DNA of 64,000 nucleotides from Lasiosphaeria ovina (lineage: Eukaryota; Ascomycota; Sordariomycetes; Sordariales; Lasiosphaeriaceae), in contig JAULSN010000002.1 of assembly GCA_033439765.1 (NCBI GenBank), positions 930,001 to 994,000 of the forward strand. Reading direction: 5' to 3'. Within the stretch, counting starts at the first letter, position 1. Each line of letters begins with the position of its first letter. Below the pieces are notes generated by a model. The model was given only the letters and a program-made list of their open reading frames with translations. It did not search any database and was not told the origin of the DNA. Shown here piece after piece: positions 35,124 to 46,323 of this stretch. The position numbers and the translations under genes were made by a program.

Positions 35124-35717
35124 GTAACAACCGGAAAACGGGCAGGTTTGGAGTCAGAGCTTTCCGCAAAGCATGGCTTTTTTTTTCTGTCTGTTCTTCT
35201 TCTCCTGTTTCTTTTTGGGAGTGCAAGATAATCTTCAAATACGGTAATCTGCGAAAGTAACCATGAAATGTCTCATTGAAGCGGTGAAAAGGCACCAAAA
35301 AACAACAACAAACAACAACACAAGCAGGATCAAGGCGAGCCGTAGATAGGCTCGGAAAAAGGGTGTAAAGATCGATGTTTTCAACAAAAGGAAGAGGGCC
35401 CTGGAGCAGGGTTTCGTCGTCAAACGCATAGGCCGCAGGGCGGCCACACCTGACTAGCGTGTGTTGTTGCCCCTGCTCATTATTTAGGTAGGTACGTAGC
35501 ACAAATTCTGAACGTACAGGCAGTTCCATTTTGATTCCATTCCGGGATGGGAAGGCACGTGCGTGGAACAGCCAAATGTGGCTGGCTTCCAAGGCTCCGA
35601 GTCTCACAGACAGACCCCTCCCCACTTTAATTTTCATCCAAAGCATCATTCAATACCACGATCCGACGACCAGCACACATACCGACCCAGGTGACGAACC
35701 CCCAAACTAGAAGCAGC
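35124..35717. other. intergenic
   Basis: Spacer between two plus-strand genes, with a T-rich stretch at 35174-35215. No gene seen. Confidence 0.55.
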
Positions 35718-37160
35718 ATGCTGTCGTCTCGGCTTCTCGCGCGATCGAGGCCGCAAAAAGCCTTGGACTTCCCTCGACTCCAGAGACCCCAGTCGTCGTC
35801 GTCGTCTTCGGCCTTGAAGTCGTCGTTGCGCCTCCCACAGCTCGCTTTTCTGGTCGCTGGCGGCACGATAGGCTGGTTTGGGGCCGACGCTATACGCAAG
35901 ACCAAGGCGGCAAGGATTGGAAACAATGTTGATGGTCCTCCTGCTCTCAGCGTCGACGCGGGCTACCCGTTCAAATACCTCTCCCCGCTATCTCCAGCGC
36001 AGGCGACGGAACTTCTCAACAAGGGTTCTTATTTCATTTCCTTCAATGATTCGGATGAGAGCGGAGTGACGCGCTACTACGGTAGCCAAGTCGCCTCCAA
36101 CGAGCCGTGCGAGGACGTCCATATTCACGGCAAATTCCCCTCGCCCTCACCTGGCGGTCGCGACTGGCTGGCCTGGGGCATTTTCGACGGCCATCTGGGC
36201 AGCCAGACCTCGCAAGCCTTGGCACAGACTCTGGTGCCGTACGCCCACCACTCCTTGGCCAAGCTCAAGGACAGCAGCAACGACGACGCAGCCGTCCACC
36301 AAGCGCTCAAGGCTGCATTCCTGGAGCTCGACGATGACTTCGTCAAGCACGCCGAAGAAATAGCCAACAGCGACGAACCATTCTCAGTCAAAGTAGCCCG
36401 CCTGTCGACCGGGTCCAACGGGTCCTGTGCGCTCCTGTCTCTGTGGGATCCTTCGGTGCGAAAGCTGCACATTGCCCTCACGGGCGACTCGCGCGCCGTG
36501 CTGGGCCGCCGGAGCGAGGACGGCACGGGCTGGGAGGCGGTCCCTCTCTCGGTCGACCAGAGCGGCAGGAACGAGGCGGAGATCGCGCGTATTCGCGCCG
36601 AGCACCCTGGCGAGGAAGACATTGTGAAGAACGGACGTGTGATTGGCCTAGCCACGGCCCGAGCCTTTGGCGACGGCCACTGGAAATGGCCAGCCGCGCT
36701 CCAAGTAGACATGAAGCGCCGCTACTTCACCGACACGCTGAGAGCGAACCAGCCAGAGATATACAAGACGCCGCCGTACATCACGGCCGAGCCCGAAATC
36801 ACAACAACACAGCTGAAGCCCGGCCAGCCGGCCTTTATGATCCTGGGGAGCGACGGCCTGTGGGATACTATGGGCAATGAGCAGGCGGTTAATCTTGTGG
36901 TGCGGTGGTTGGACTGGAAAACCAAAGGAAAGCCGGCGGCACCTGCATCCAAGGCGTCTGGAAACGCTGACTGGTCGGGCTGGAAAACACCAGAAGAATG
37001 GTTTACCGTCCAGGACGACAACGTCGCGGTCCATCTCACCCGAAACGCTTTCGGCGGCGTGAATCAAGACGTGGTCAGCGGCATTCTTTCCCTCAAGCCG
37101 CCGTATTCGCGCCATGCCCGCGATGACATGACGGTACAGGTCGTGTTCTTCAATTTCTGA
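35718..37160 (+). CDS. Mitochondrial PP2C-family protein phosphatase (Ptc5/PDP-like)
   Basis: A single exon of 480 residues. The N-terminus MLSSRLLARSRPQKALD is basic and serine-rich, as in a mitochondrial presequence, followed by a hydrophobic segment (LAFLVAGGTIGWFGADAI) like that of inner-membrane-sorted Ptc5. The PP2C core has D157-G158-H159 (WGIFDGHLG), LTGDSRAVLGR, ILGSDGLWDTM with D379, and the terminal RDDMTVQVVFF with D469/D470, so the Mg/Mn-binding aspartates are present. Yeast relatives dephosphorylate and activate pyruvate dehydrogenase E1-alpha; that role is inferred here from domain layout. The start at 35718 is the first ATG of the frame. Confidence 0.9.
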   Translation: MLSSRLLARSRPQKALDFPRLQRPQSSSSSSALKSSLRLPQLAFLVAGGTIGWFGADAIRKTKAARIGNNVDGPPALSVDAGYPFKYLSPLSPAQATELLNKGSYFISFNDSDESGVTRYYGSQVASNEPCEDVHIHGKFPSPSPGGRDWLAWGIFDGHLGSQTSQALAQTLVPYAHHSLAKLKDSSNDDAAVHQALKAAFLELDDDFVKHAEEIANSDEPFSVKVARLSTGSNGSCALLSLWDPSVRKLHIALTGDSRAVLGRRSEDGTGWEAVPLSVDQSGRNEAEIARIRAEHPGEEDIVKNGRVIGLATARAFGDGHWKWPAALQVDMKRRYFTDTLRANQPEIYKTPPYITAEPEITTTQLKPGQPAFMILGSDGLWDTMGNEQAVNLVVRWLDWKTKGKPAAPASKASGNADWSGWKTPEEWFTVQDDNVAVHLTRNAFGGVNQDVVSGILSLKPPYSRHARDDMTVQVVFFNF

Positions 37161-38689
37161 TGAAGGGGTAATAGGTATTATGGAGCAGGCCGTGTCTGAG
37201 AAAGTCATGGTATAATTATAGCGGAATCCTTATCGAAATTGGAGGCTGTAGCCGTTGTTTGTTATTTTATCAAAGTTTTCAAGCATTCCAGAAAAGCATC
37301 CAGTTAATCACACCGCTTCGACCCTCTTGTCAGACTCCCTGTGTCTCTGATGCCAAGACCTCGAAGCAGGCCTCAAAATGGCGGTACCAAATCTTGTGCT
37401 AAAGCAGTAGGTTTCCGGGTCTTTCATATCATGAGCCGTAGCAGACCAGAAGCTAACAAAGTTCACCAGCAACTTTGCTCCCGGCCAAGTCAAGATCGGA
37501 ATGTCAGTGATGCCGACTACATCGTCAACGAGTGCCCTCAGCCCTAGCCCGTTCGATAATTACATGCCGGCGCCCTCACTTGACGCGAACATCAACCTCA
37601 CTCCTTGGCCGACTTGTGCAGCCCAGAAGTAGGCCCGATAGGTCTTGAGAACACGGCACGGGGATGAAAGTACAAGGCCACCTAGCACACGCACAGTATT
37701 GCCGATAACACCGTCGCAACACTCATTGTGCTCTCAATCCCAGATAGACGATAGACCCGGCCGATATTCACAGGTGGTTCTTGCAGCTAGCGATAATAAT
37801 CCAGCATCCCAAATCAACCACTTACACACTCATACCAATTGCCTAGGTATACAAGCCGACCAGCGTGTGTGTCAGGTCAAGCACCAGAGCTTCCCAACCA
37901 GCACGCAGTTTCTCGAGCGACAGCTGACCGCAACAATCCCCACCTTCAAACACGCCAATGCCTACCACACTTATAGCACGTTGGGAGGCATACAGCGCGC
38001 GGCGGGAATGATTAATCTAAACTAGCAAAGCGCCAAAAGTGAGGATTACATCAGGCCGATCCCTTCTGACGGAACACCTACTTTTCTAACCTACTTTTCT
38101 GACCTACTTTCTGACCTACTTTTCTGACCTGCTTTTCTGACCTGCTTTTCTGACCTACTTTCCACTGTGCATTTCTACCTCCAACCGACATTTCTAACCT
38201 ACCCCCCGCCTCTGAAAACCTGTCCCTAATAACCTGCTTCCTGCTCCTCACACTTACTCTCCTCGGTCTGCGTCAAATGGAGCAGACAGCTGACACCCTA
38301 GGAAGATGCATGAGGTTAGGGTTATACGTGGGGAAATTTGGTTAGGCCATAAACGCCTGCTTATTCGCGACTCGTCTGTTTGAGTAGGTATCATTGGTTG
38401 TCACAGTGTCGCTGTCTCGCACCGTGGAACGAGATGATTGGGTGCTGCCGCTCTTGGCGCTTCGAGCCTTCTCTCGTGCGGCTGAGCGACCACGGCCAAC
38501 TTCAACCTCCCACAACAGCACCCGGCCGTCGTCCACGAGAAGCGACCACTGTTAAACGACCTCCATTGCCGCCATCAGACACGAAGGGCACGAAGTGGCC
38601 TCCACTTGTGAGAGCCCCGCTGCCTTCGCTGAGACACAGCATCCGCGACGCGGGGATTTGTACGACCCTCTTCTGCCGGTAGCCGAGTC
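37161..38689. other. intergenic upstream of the NLR gene
   Basis: About 1.5 kb without a recognised gene. It contains the 13-bp minisatellite at 38077-38162 and otherwise unremarkable sequence. Confidence 0.55.
38077..38162. repeat. 13-bp minisatellite, about 6.5 copies
   Basis: Unit CCTACTTTTCTGA with A/G and single-T variants (CCTACTTTTCTAA, CCTGCTTTTCTGA) repeated head to tail. Confidence 0.9.
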
Positions 38690-41600
38690 ATGATTTCCAT
38701 CGACGTCAGCCAGGGCATGCCTTTGGCCGGATGGACGACCGCCTTTTGTCTCCTTGTCGGTGCGATTGCCGCTTGTCTTTGGTTCTGTCCCACTCCGACA
38801 CGTCACAACCCTGCGCCGCTGTCTCTGGCGGGACCGACTTCGGATCCCGCACAATCCGCACCACAAGGTGCCCACCTCGGTCAAGCCAGCCCCGACAAGA
38901 ACGACGCAGACTCCCATATCGACAGTACCACCCGTGGCCTCAACACGAAGTCGCCGGACACGTGGGCAGGGCGGGCCAGTGATCCCAACAACAGCCAACT
39001 TCGGGGCCAGGCCGTCGGAGACGATGAGTGTCCCTCAGCGGATGCGCGCCAGTCTTTGCCGCCAACCAAATCTCGCAGCAACGATGCCACCAGTCCAGCC
39101 GAGACCTGGAATACTAATGACGACACAAATTCTCCGGCAACACACAAAGAAACACACAGGCACGTCCAAAGCTTACAGGGGCAAGGGCAGGTTGGTACCA
39201 TCCCGTCCCACTCCCATGATATTCCAGAATGACACTAACGATTCCCACCTGTAAAGAGTAGGCACCCGCCGAGCCCCAACGACTACACCGTCGGCTGGAT
39301 ATGCGCTCTAAGCACGGAATACACCGCGGCACGAAGCTTTCTCGAGGAGCAACACAGCGGACCCGATCACGTCTCTCCCAATGACAACAACGATTACACG
39401 CTGGGAAGGATCGGGAAGCACAATGTTGTCATTGCTGTTCTGCCTGACGGGGAGTACGGTACAGCTTCTGCTGCAGCCGTTGCTAGGGATATGCTTCACA
39501 GCTTTCCCAACATCAGAATCGGTTTGATGGTCGGCATTGGCGGCGGCGCGCCCAACCAAAAGCATGACATCCGCTTGGGAGATATCGTGGTCAGCGCTCC
39601 CAGCAATGGGAAGAGCGGTGTGTTTCAGTACGACTATGGCAAGACGATACAGGATCAGAGCTTTCGACCAACGGGGTTCTTGAATCAGCCACCAGCAGCC
39701 TTACGAGCGGCGGTAACTGGGCTCAAGACACAATATGAGGAGGAAGGTCATCAACTCGAAGATGCCATCAACAACATTCTCGAGAGGAAACCGAGACTGA
39801 AGAAGAAGTACAAGCGACCGGATCAAAGGAGCGACATACTCTACAGCAGCGCCTTCGTTCACCCTGCGAATACCGAAGGAAACTGCACAGAAATCTGTGG
39901 TAATGATACGTTCAATATATTACCGCGGCGCGAACGGCCAAAAGATGAGGATAATCCACTTATTCACTACGGCCTAATTGCTTCTGCGAACCAGCTGATG
40001 AAAGACGCTCGGACTCGGGATAAACTCGCAGCCGAGATGGATGTCTTGTGTTTTGAGATGGAAGCAGCCGGCCTGATGAACCACTTTCCCTGTCTGGTCA
40101 TTCGTGGGATATGCGACTACTCGGACTCTCATAAAAACAAGGAGTGGCAAGGATATGCAGCAATGGCGGCGGCTGCATACGCAAAGGACCTTCTCTATCG
40201 GATGCCTCCCAACAAGGTTGAAGCTGAAAGGAGGATTGGAGAGATTCTTTCTGATGGTTAGCTCATTGCGATTCAACTAGCCCTTAACTCGCGTGCTAAT
40301 ATATGTGTTATAAACGAAGTTGACGGAAACATCAAAACAATGAGATCGAAGTTGGATAGAAAACAAGACCTCGAGATCTTGAACTGGATCACATCAACCG
40401 ACTATGGTCCTCAGCAGAGCGACTATCTTAACCGGCGACAGCCAGGAACTGGCCAATGGCTCCTAGAATCGGAGGAGTTCAAGACATGGATGACGACTGA
40501 GAAGCAGACGCTCTTCTGCCCAGGCATTCCGGGGGCAGGAAAGACAATTCTCATATCCATCGTGGTGAACCATCTCATGGTGAAATTTCAGGCCGAGTCG
40601 AGTGTTGGAATTGCATACATCTACTGCAACTTCCAACGGCAAGAAGAACAGAAAGTTGTCCACCTATTGGCCAGTGTTTTGAAACAACTAGCCGAGAGCC
40701 AGGATTCCCTAGCTTCGAGCGTAAGGGAATTATACGACAACCATAACAGCAACCATAACAGCAGACGGACGCGGCCATCGGTCGACGAACTAGCTAAAGC
40801 TCTACATTCTGTTGCTGCCATGCACTCTCGAGTCTATGTCATTGTCGACGCGCTGGATGAATGCAAAACAATAGACGGCTGCCGGAAGAAATTCCTGACC
40901 GAAATGTTCAACCTTCAAGCTACGACACAGGTCAATCTTCTAGCGACCTCACGGCCAATCCAGGACATCGAAACGGAGTTCCAGGGAAGCTTGTCACTGA
41001 AGATTCGTGCCACGAATGAGGACATCCAAACCTATTTGACTGGCCATATGGCCAGACTACCATCGTTTGTTCAGGATGATCCTAGCTTGCAGACGAAAAT
41101 CAAGGATGCGATAGTGCAAGCCACCGATGGAATGTATGTTGAACGTCCCATCGTTGTCATAAATGTGTTTTTAACTTATGTTACAGGTTCCTCCTTGCTC
41201 CACTTCACGTAGATGCTCTAGCACAAGAGCCTACCGTTGGACATATCGAATTGGCGCTACAGAAGCTACCTCGCGGAGTAGACGAAATTTACGGACAGGC
41301 AATGGCCAGAATCCAAAGCCAAAGAAGTGGATTTCGTGAATTGGCCCTGAAGATTTTGTCTTTCGTCGTCCACGCAAAGAGAATTCTTTCTTCAACTGAA
41401 CTCCGACATGCAGTTGCAGTCAAGATTGGACAGCCAAAGCTTGACGACAGGTTTATTCCCGGTCTTAACATCATAAGTTCGATCTGTGGAGGCTTGATCA
41501 CCATAGACAGTGAAAGCGATATCGTTCGCTTGGTGCACTACACTACAAAGGAATACTTTGATAAAACGAAGGATTCCTTGTTCCCAGAAGCGGAGGCAGA

Positions 41601-42981
41601 TATCACGGCAATCTGCGCTACCTATCTATCTTTCAATATATTCGAGGGCGGGTTCTGTCAAACGGACGATGAATTCAAAGAGCGACTGCAGTTAAACCCG
41701 CTTTACGATTACGCGGCACACAACTGGGGCTCTCATGCTCGGGAAACTTCACCATTACCCCAAGAAGTCACAAAGTTGATAACATGCCAGGCAACGATAG
41801 ACGCGGCTAGCCAAGCGCTCATGGCCGATGCGAGGTGGCGTCCAAATTACAGCCAGGAGGTTCCAAAGCAGATGACGGGCCTTCACTTGGCAGCATTCTT
41901 TGGCGTCCAAGAGGCAGTACAGTTCTTTGTTCAAGACTTGGAGAACTTGGATCGGCGCGCCAGTGATGGCCGGACGCCGCTATCGATGGCCGCCGAGCAA
42001 GGGCACGAGGCCGTAGTGAAGCTACTTCTTGAGAAGGGCGTCGATACCGAGGTGAAGGATGGGAGGTTCGGCCGGACGCCGCTATCGATAGCCGCCGAGC
42101 AAGGGCACAAGGCCGTAGTGAAGCTACTTCTTGAGAAGGGCGTCGATACCGAGGTGAAGGATGGGTGGTTCGGCCGGACGCCGCTATCGATGGCCGCCGC
42201 TCAAGGGCACGAGGCCGTAGTGAAGCTACTTCTTGAGAAGGGCGTCGATACCGAGGTGAAGGATGGGAGGTTCGGCCGGACGCCGCTATCGATAGCCGCC
42301 GAGCAAGGGCACAAGGCCGTAGTGAAGCTACTTCTTGAGAAGGGCGTCGATACCGAGGTGAAGGATAGGTCCGGCTGGACGGCGCTATCGATAGCCGCCG
42401 TACGAGGGCACGAGGCCGTAGTGAAGCTACTTCTTGAGAAGGGCGTCGAGGTGAAGGATGGGACCGACCGGACGCCGCTATCGTTGGCCGCCGAGCTAGG
42501 GCACGAGGCCGTAGTGAAGCTACTTCTTAAGAAGGGCGTCGATACCGAGGTGAAGGATGGGTGGTTCGGCCGGACGCCGCTATCGATGGCCGCCGCTCAA
42601 GGGCACGAGGCCGTAGTGAAGCTACTTCTTGAGAAGGGCGTCGATACCGAGGTGAAGGATAGGTCCGGCTGGACGGCGCTATCGATAGCCGCCGTACGAG
42701 GGCACGAGGCCGTAGTGAAGCTACTTCTTGAGAAGGGCGTCGATACCGAGGTGAAGGATGGGACCGACCGGACGCCGCTATCGTTGGCCGCCGAGCTAGG
42801 GCACGAGGCCGTAGTGAAGCTACTTCTTGAGAAGGGCGTCGATACCGAGGTGAAGGATGGGTCCGGCCAGACGCCGCTATCGTTGGCCGCCGTGCGAGGG
42901 CACGAGGCCGTAGTAAAGCTACTTCTTGAGAAGGGCGTCGATACCGAGGTGAAGGATGGGGTTCGGCTAGATATAGGGTAA
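38690..42981 (+). CDS. NLR-like STAND protein: PNP_UDP - NACHT - ankyrin repeats
   Basis: Exons 38690-39190, 39257-40256, 40320-41133 and 41187-42981 close in phase to 1,369 residues. The first exon encodes a hydrophobic segment ([19 protein letters not shown]) and a long Ser/Thr/Asn-rich linker. From about residue 170 a nucleoside-phosphorylase domain begins ([54 protein letters not shown]). The NACHT domain follows with P-loop GIPGAGKT (569-576) and Walker B VIVDALDE (about 674-681). Ten ankyrin units from residue 1034 to the end form the sensor. Such proteins act in fungal incompatibility and innate immunity: the repeats bind a ligand, NACHT oligomerises, and the N-terminal domain is the effector. 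The last unit breaks off (KDGVRLDIG, stop) directly at a GTAAGT, so a further exon cannot be excluded. The first exon rests on a GTTGGT donor and is less certain. Confidence 0.85.
41971..42960 (+). repeat. Ten near-identical ankyrin-coding tandem units (about 99-102 bp)
   Basis: Each unit contains the block GAGGCCGTAGTGAAGCTACT (AAG in place of GAG in units 2 and 4, one silent change in the last). Units differ mainly at a few codons: after the TPLS motif (MAAEQ, IAAEQ, MAAAQ, IAAVR, LAAEL) and in the inter-unit linker (GRFG, GWFG, RSG, GTD, GSG). The order by type is A-B-C-B-D-E-C-D-E-F, so the block C-(B)-D-E is duplicated. Unit 5 lacks two codons. Confidence 0.93.
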
Positions 42982-43210
42982 GTCATTTCTAAAACACTAC
43001 TTAAGATTAAAAAGAAATATCTTTCGTATTCTTTTATTTCTCCTTTCTCTTTTTTTAATAACTTTATAAGCTGAGGGGTCTGGGGGAGGGTATGAATATA
43101 TAGTTAATTTAATTATTCTAATATCTTCTAGAATATTTAATAACAAACTCAAAACCGTTATGATGGCGAAGTATTATAGTGACTAATCATTATAATAGGT
43201 AATTATTACC
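42982..43210. other. AT-rich 3' flank of the NLR gene
   Basis: AT-rich spacer with no coding character. Confidence 0.6.
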
Positions 43211-43284
43211 GTGGCGAATCTTTGTAGTGGCGAATCATTGTGGTGGCGAATCATTGTGGTGGCGAAACATTGTGGTGGCGAAAC
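43211..43284. repeat. 16-bp minisatellite, about 4.6 copies
   Basis: Unit GTGGCGAATCATTGTG with one or two changes per copy, ending 14 bp before the deleted MULE relative. Confidence 0.88.
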
Positions 43285-43298
43285 GGAGGCAAAAATAA

Positions 43299-44136
43299 GA
43301 GCTTTGATGTACGCACCCACCATTTTTTTCCTCGCACCTACCTGGGCATATTGACAGCTGTTGGCAACTGAGATAACGTACTCAGAGCCTAATTTAAGCT
43401 GGTAAAATACTGAATTACCATCTGGCCGCCCATGCGCCTGCCATGCAGCCTGGCAGCCCGGGTTAACGGCGTTGAAGCCGTTAAAACCTTCAAAAGCCCT
43501 GAAAAGGCGTTTACCGTGCTGTTTTCTATTTTGACGATTTCTTCGTTGCTGAGTCAGCCTCGAAAAAAAGGCAACTTGCAAATGGCAACTCTGAGGCCCG
43601 AATTTGTATGTAAATGAGCCAAATATCATGGCATGCGCCCAGCTACCCGAGTAATCCGTTGAATCCTGATTTGTTGACATGGTGATGTAATTCCTTGGTG
43701 TTGAGTGGAGTGTATTAATTTAAGCAACCTAGTCTAATGACAACCTAGTTTGTTGACATGGTGATGCAATTCTAGGGAGCTCGAATCGTCAGAGGAAAGC
43801 TCGATCAAAGGCATCATGAAGGCTGTGATGCGTAATGGTAGGTTGACGATGTTTTCTCTGGTACAGGAGAGGACTGCATATGCATACAAAGGCCTGCAAA
43901 GGCCACCTGGCCGCTACAGACCTTAAAACACCAAGTGCGCGCATTACCTCGGGCATGTGAAAGTGTGAATAGTGTCATTTTTACTGTACCGGGCTTCCTT
44001 AGTGCCCGGTAGGGCGTTGGGTGGCTGCCATGCAATACGGCATTTTACCATACAAAAAGCGGTCCCTGCGTTGCCAGCTGCCAATGTGCCCAGGTAGGTG
44101 CGAGGAAAAAGGTGGTGGGTGCGTGCATCAAAGCTC
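43299..44136. mobile_element. Non-autonomous, internally deleted MULE relative (838 bp)
   Basis: The ends are inverted repeats starting GAGCTTTGATG and match the MULE at 25655-29181 with many substitutions. It keeps the left subterminal 400 bp and the right 380 bp, including the codons for the transposase N-terminus (SSDDSSS at about 43775-43810), but lacks everything between. The junction reads GATGCAATTC/TAGGGAGCTCG, joining points equivalent to about 26060 and 28805 of the full element. The flanks AAAAATAA and TAAATAAA are similar but not identical, so the target duplication is uncertain. Confidence 0.85.
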
Positions 44137-45028
44137 TAAATAAATAGCTTTAGAAAAACCAGGACCATCTTCCTCTCGAAATGAAGCCTTTCGCTCTTTT
44201 CCTTTTTTTTTTTTCGGCGATAAACATTTTGTCCACTTTCCTCTCTTTGGGCTGGAGGCTGGACGCCGATACCAAAGCCAGCCTCAAGCCAGCACAACCA
44301 ACCAATGCCAGCTCTGAAGCGACTGATCCCCACCGCTCCTCCCCATGGACTGCTACTGCCCGTGCCAGACATGGGCCTGGGGTCATGGATGAAGCAAAGA
44401 TTCTCCCCGACACCGGGATGCAGCAGGGGAGTCAAACCAGCGGTGGTAGACCTTAACCGCCTTCGGCGGTAAAATTAGCTCTAGAAAATATAGTCAATCA
44501 ATTAATTAATCGCCAAAAGCTCCCAAGCTTCTCCGGAACAGCAATTTTAAGGAACAGTCAAACTAATCAGACGTGGCTGCTCTGGTACTTGCCGGCCCAT
44601 TAGAAGGGGATGGATGGCGTGGACAGCTGATTCGTGAGTCACCTCGCACTACCATTTAACACGCTGTATATGGCTTGGGTTAACGTCGTGATGCCCAACC
44701 CTTCGACTGGCCAGTCACCATCAATAATTGACACTCGCTGGGTGTGTGACGTCAAGCCGAACAACCCAAGCTCTTCCATTCGTTTCGTCGTCTATTTTGA
44801 GGGCGAGAAGAGAGAGAGTTCGACGGACTGATGCGACCGCGCCATCCAGACGGCGCACCCGGAGTTAGCCCACAGAATGAAGGAGCGGACCCTCCCGGAG
44901 GCCCTCGACGCTCCTTCTCTATGAGACGCTCGTTGCACAGTGATGGAAAGAAACGACGCGGGCCTTTACCTACATCATGGTCCGATGGGACGATAAGTGG
45001 CTATCGGGGTAGAGTAGGGTGATTTCCG
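44137..45028. other. gene-poor stretch with small frames
   Basis: A 91-codon plus-strand frame at 44181-44456 begins with a hydrophobic stretch (MKPFALFLFFFSAINILST) that could be a signal peptide, but most of it derives from a poly-T run and I do not call it a gene. The stretch 44830-45028 may belong to the decayed oxidoreductase that follows. Confidence 0.4.
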
Positions 45029-45293
45029 GACGCGTTCAGGGCCAAGCTGCAGTCCTTGTTTATGGAGAGCAGTGCGGCGGCATACGTCAACTTTCACCGA
45101 CGTGAGACTGTCAGATTACGTGTCGGCGTACTACGGGCCCAATTACCCCAGGCTACAGGAGGTGAAGAAGATTTGGGACAGGTTTGATGGCTTCCATCCA
45201 CCGCAGGACCATCGGGTGCCGGGAAGCGAAGACGGCCGTGAGGGCAGCGTGGATGAGAGTGACGGGAGAGATGGAGGCAGATGGTTGGATTGA
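45029..45293 (+). pseudogene. Relic of a FAD-linked (berberine-bridge-enzyme-like) oxidoreductase, C-terminus
   Basis: One frame reads AFRAKLQSLFMESSAAAYVN, then a one-base shift at about 45092-45094 leads to TDVRLSDYVSAYYGPNYPRL and QEVKKIWDRFDGFHPPQ. The pattern AYVNF.D....AYYG.N..RL..VK..WD...F..PQ is the BBE C-terminal domain of FAD-linked oxidases. No intact N-terminal FAD domain is visible upstream. It is a decayed fragment. Confidence 0.6.
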
Positions 45294-45563
45294 CTTGGCC
45301 TACTACTAGTGGGAAAAGCCGTGCCGGCCTCCCCGCCTCCGAAGGACAACTTTCCGGAAATGATTCGCCATCTTGCTGACCTGAGGTTTTGAAGTGGCCT
45401 TGCCAAGGCTTTAACTTTTTTCTATTCAAATCTTGACGTGTGGGTGAAACAGAGGCCGGGTCCCGGTTCTGGAATGGGGCGTGCATTTAATACGCTCTAC
45501 GCAAGGTACACATCCCATTAGATCTAAGTACTTCCACACGAACCTACAAGACTGTAGTGACAT

Positions 45564-46213
45564 GGACAGCTCGACGCTGCGGCAGACCGCCTCAGAAAGG
45601 CCAAGGATGACGAGACGGGGCTGCCCAAAGACTTGGACAACGCTCGTGAGAAGCTGAATGAATGCAGATATCACCTAGCCGAGGCAAAGGAACTAGGACA
45701 CCATCAAAGACGACCTCTGGCAACGGGACTGCCGCCCAGAGTAGGCCTTCGAGGACCTCCTTCACGTTGCAACGGAGCTCGACACTCATCTCAAGGTTCT
45801 TGGACCATTGGTGTCGACGGCCATGATGCTGCGCGACAATGAATCCCAGATCTACCGGTAGCTCCCCGAGCAGCGCGTCATCAGGATCAAAAACTTCGTC
45901 AAATTTGTGTTTGAGGCGAGCAGCAAGCATAGTGTCGTCATTGACAGCCGTCGGTCTAAGCTCCGCGTGCTGGACGCTACGTCTCTGAAGCTCTGTGGCC
46001 TAAGCTACAAGTTAGGGAGGTGGTTGAGATGTCTGACCCCGTGTTCTGCTGCCTCCTAGACAAGGTTTCGAGCTTCGCGCAGCGTCACCAACTGTCATCG
46101 CTTCTGTGCAGTGAGGATATTAATAAGGTGGTTAGCGGGGATTTTGCTCCCGAGGACGTGGCGGCACTCAAGGCGCTCCTTGGCTGTCGGTGCCTTGCAC
46201 TATTCTCGCACTA
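45564..46213 (+). pseudogene. Decayed coiled-coil protein gene, family unknown
   Basis: Coding-like segments occur in changing frames: QLDAAADRLRKAKDDETGLP and NAREKLNECRYHLAEAKEL (45564-45705), then FEDLLHVATELDTHLKVLGP and RVIRIKNFVKFVFEASSKHS with two stops (about 45740-46010), then EMSDPVFCCLLDKVSSFAQR to a natural stop at 46213. At least two frameshifts and two stops separate them. The first part is a heptad-like coiled coil. I do not recognise the parent family. Confidence 0.55.
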
Positions 46214-46263
46214 ATTTTTCTCACCGCTGCCCTCACTCTTCTCCTCATTGTTCTCCTCAATTA

Positions 46264-46323
46264 GCTCCTCACTATGCTCCTCACTATGCTCCTCACTATG
46301 CGCCTCACTATGCGCCTCACCTG
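46264..46323. repeat. 12-bp minisatellite, five copies
   Basis: Unit GCTCCTCACTAT (GCGCCTCACTAT in the last copies), directly after the relic. Confidence 0.88.

Noticed and set aside
44181..44456. 91-codon frame with a signal-peptide-like start (possible small secreted protein)
   Set aside because: The hydrophobic start arises largely from a poly-T/TTC run beside a transposon end, and the rest has no cysteines or conserved pattern.
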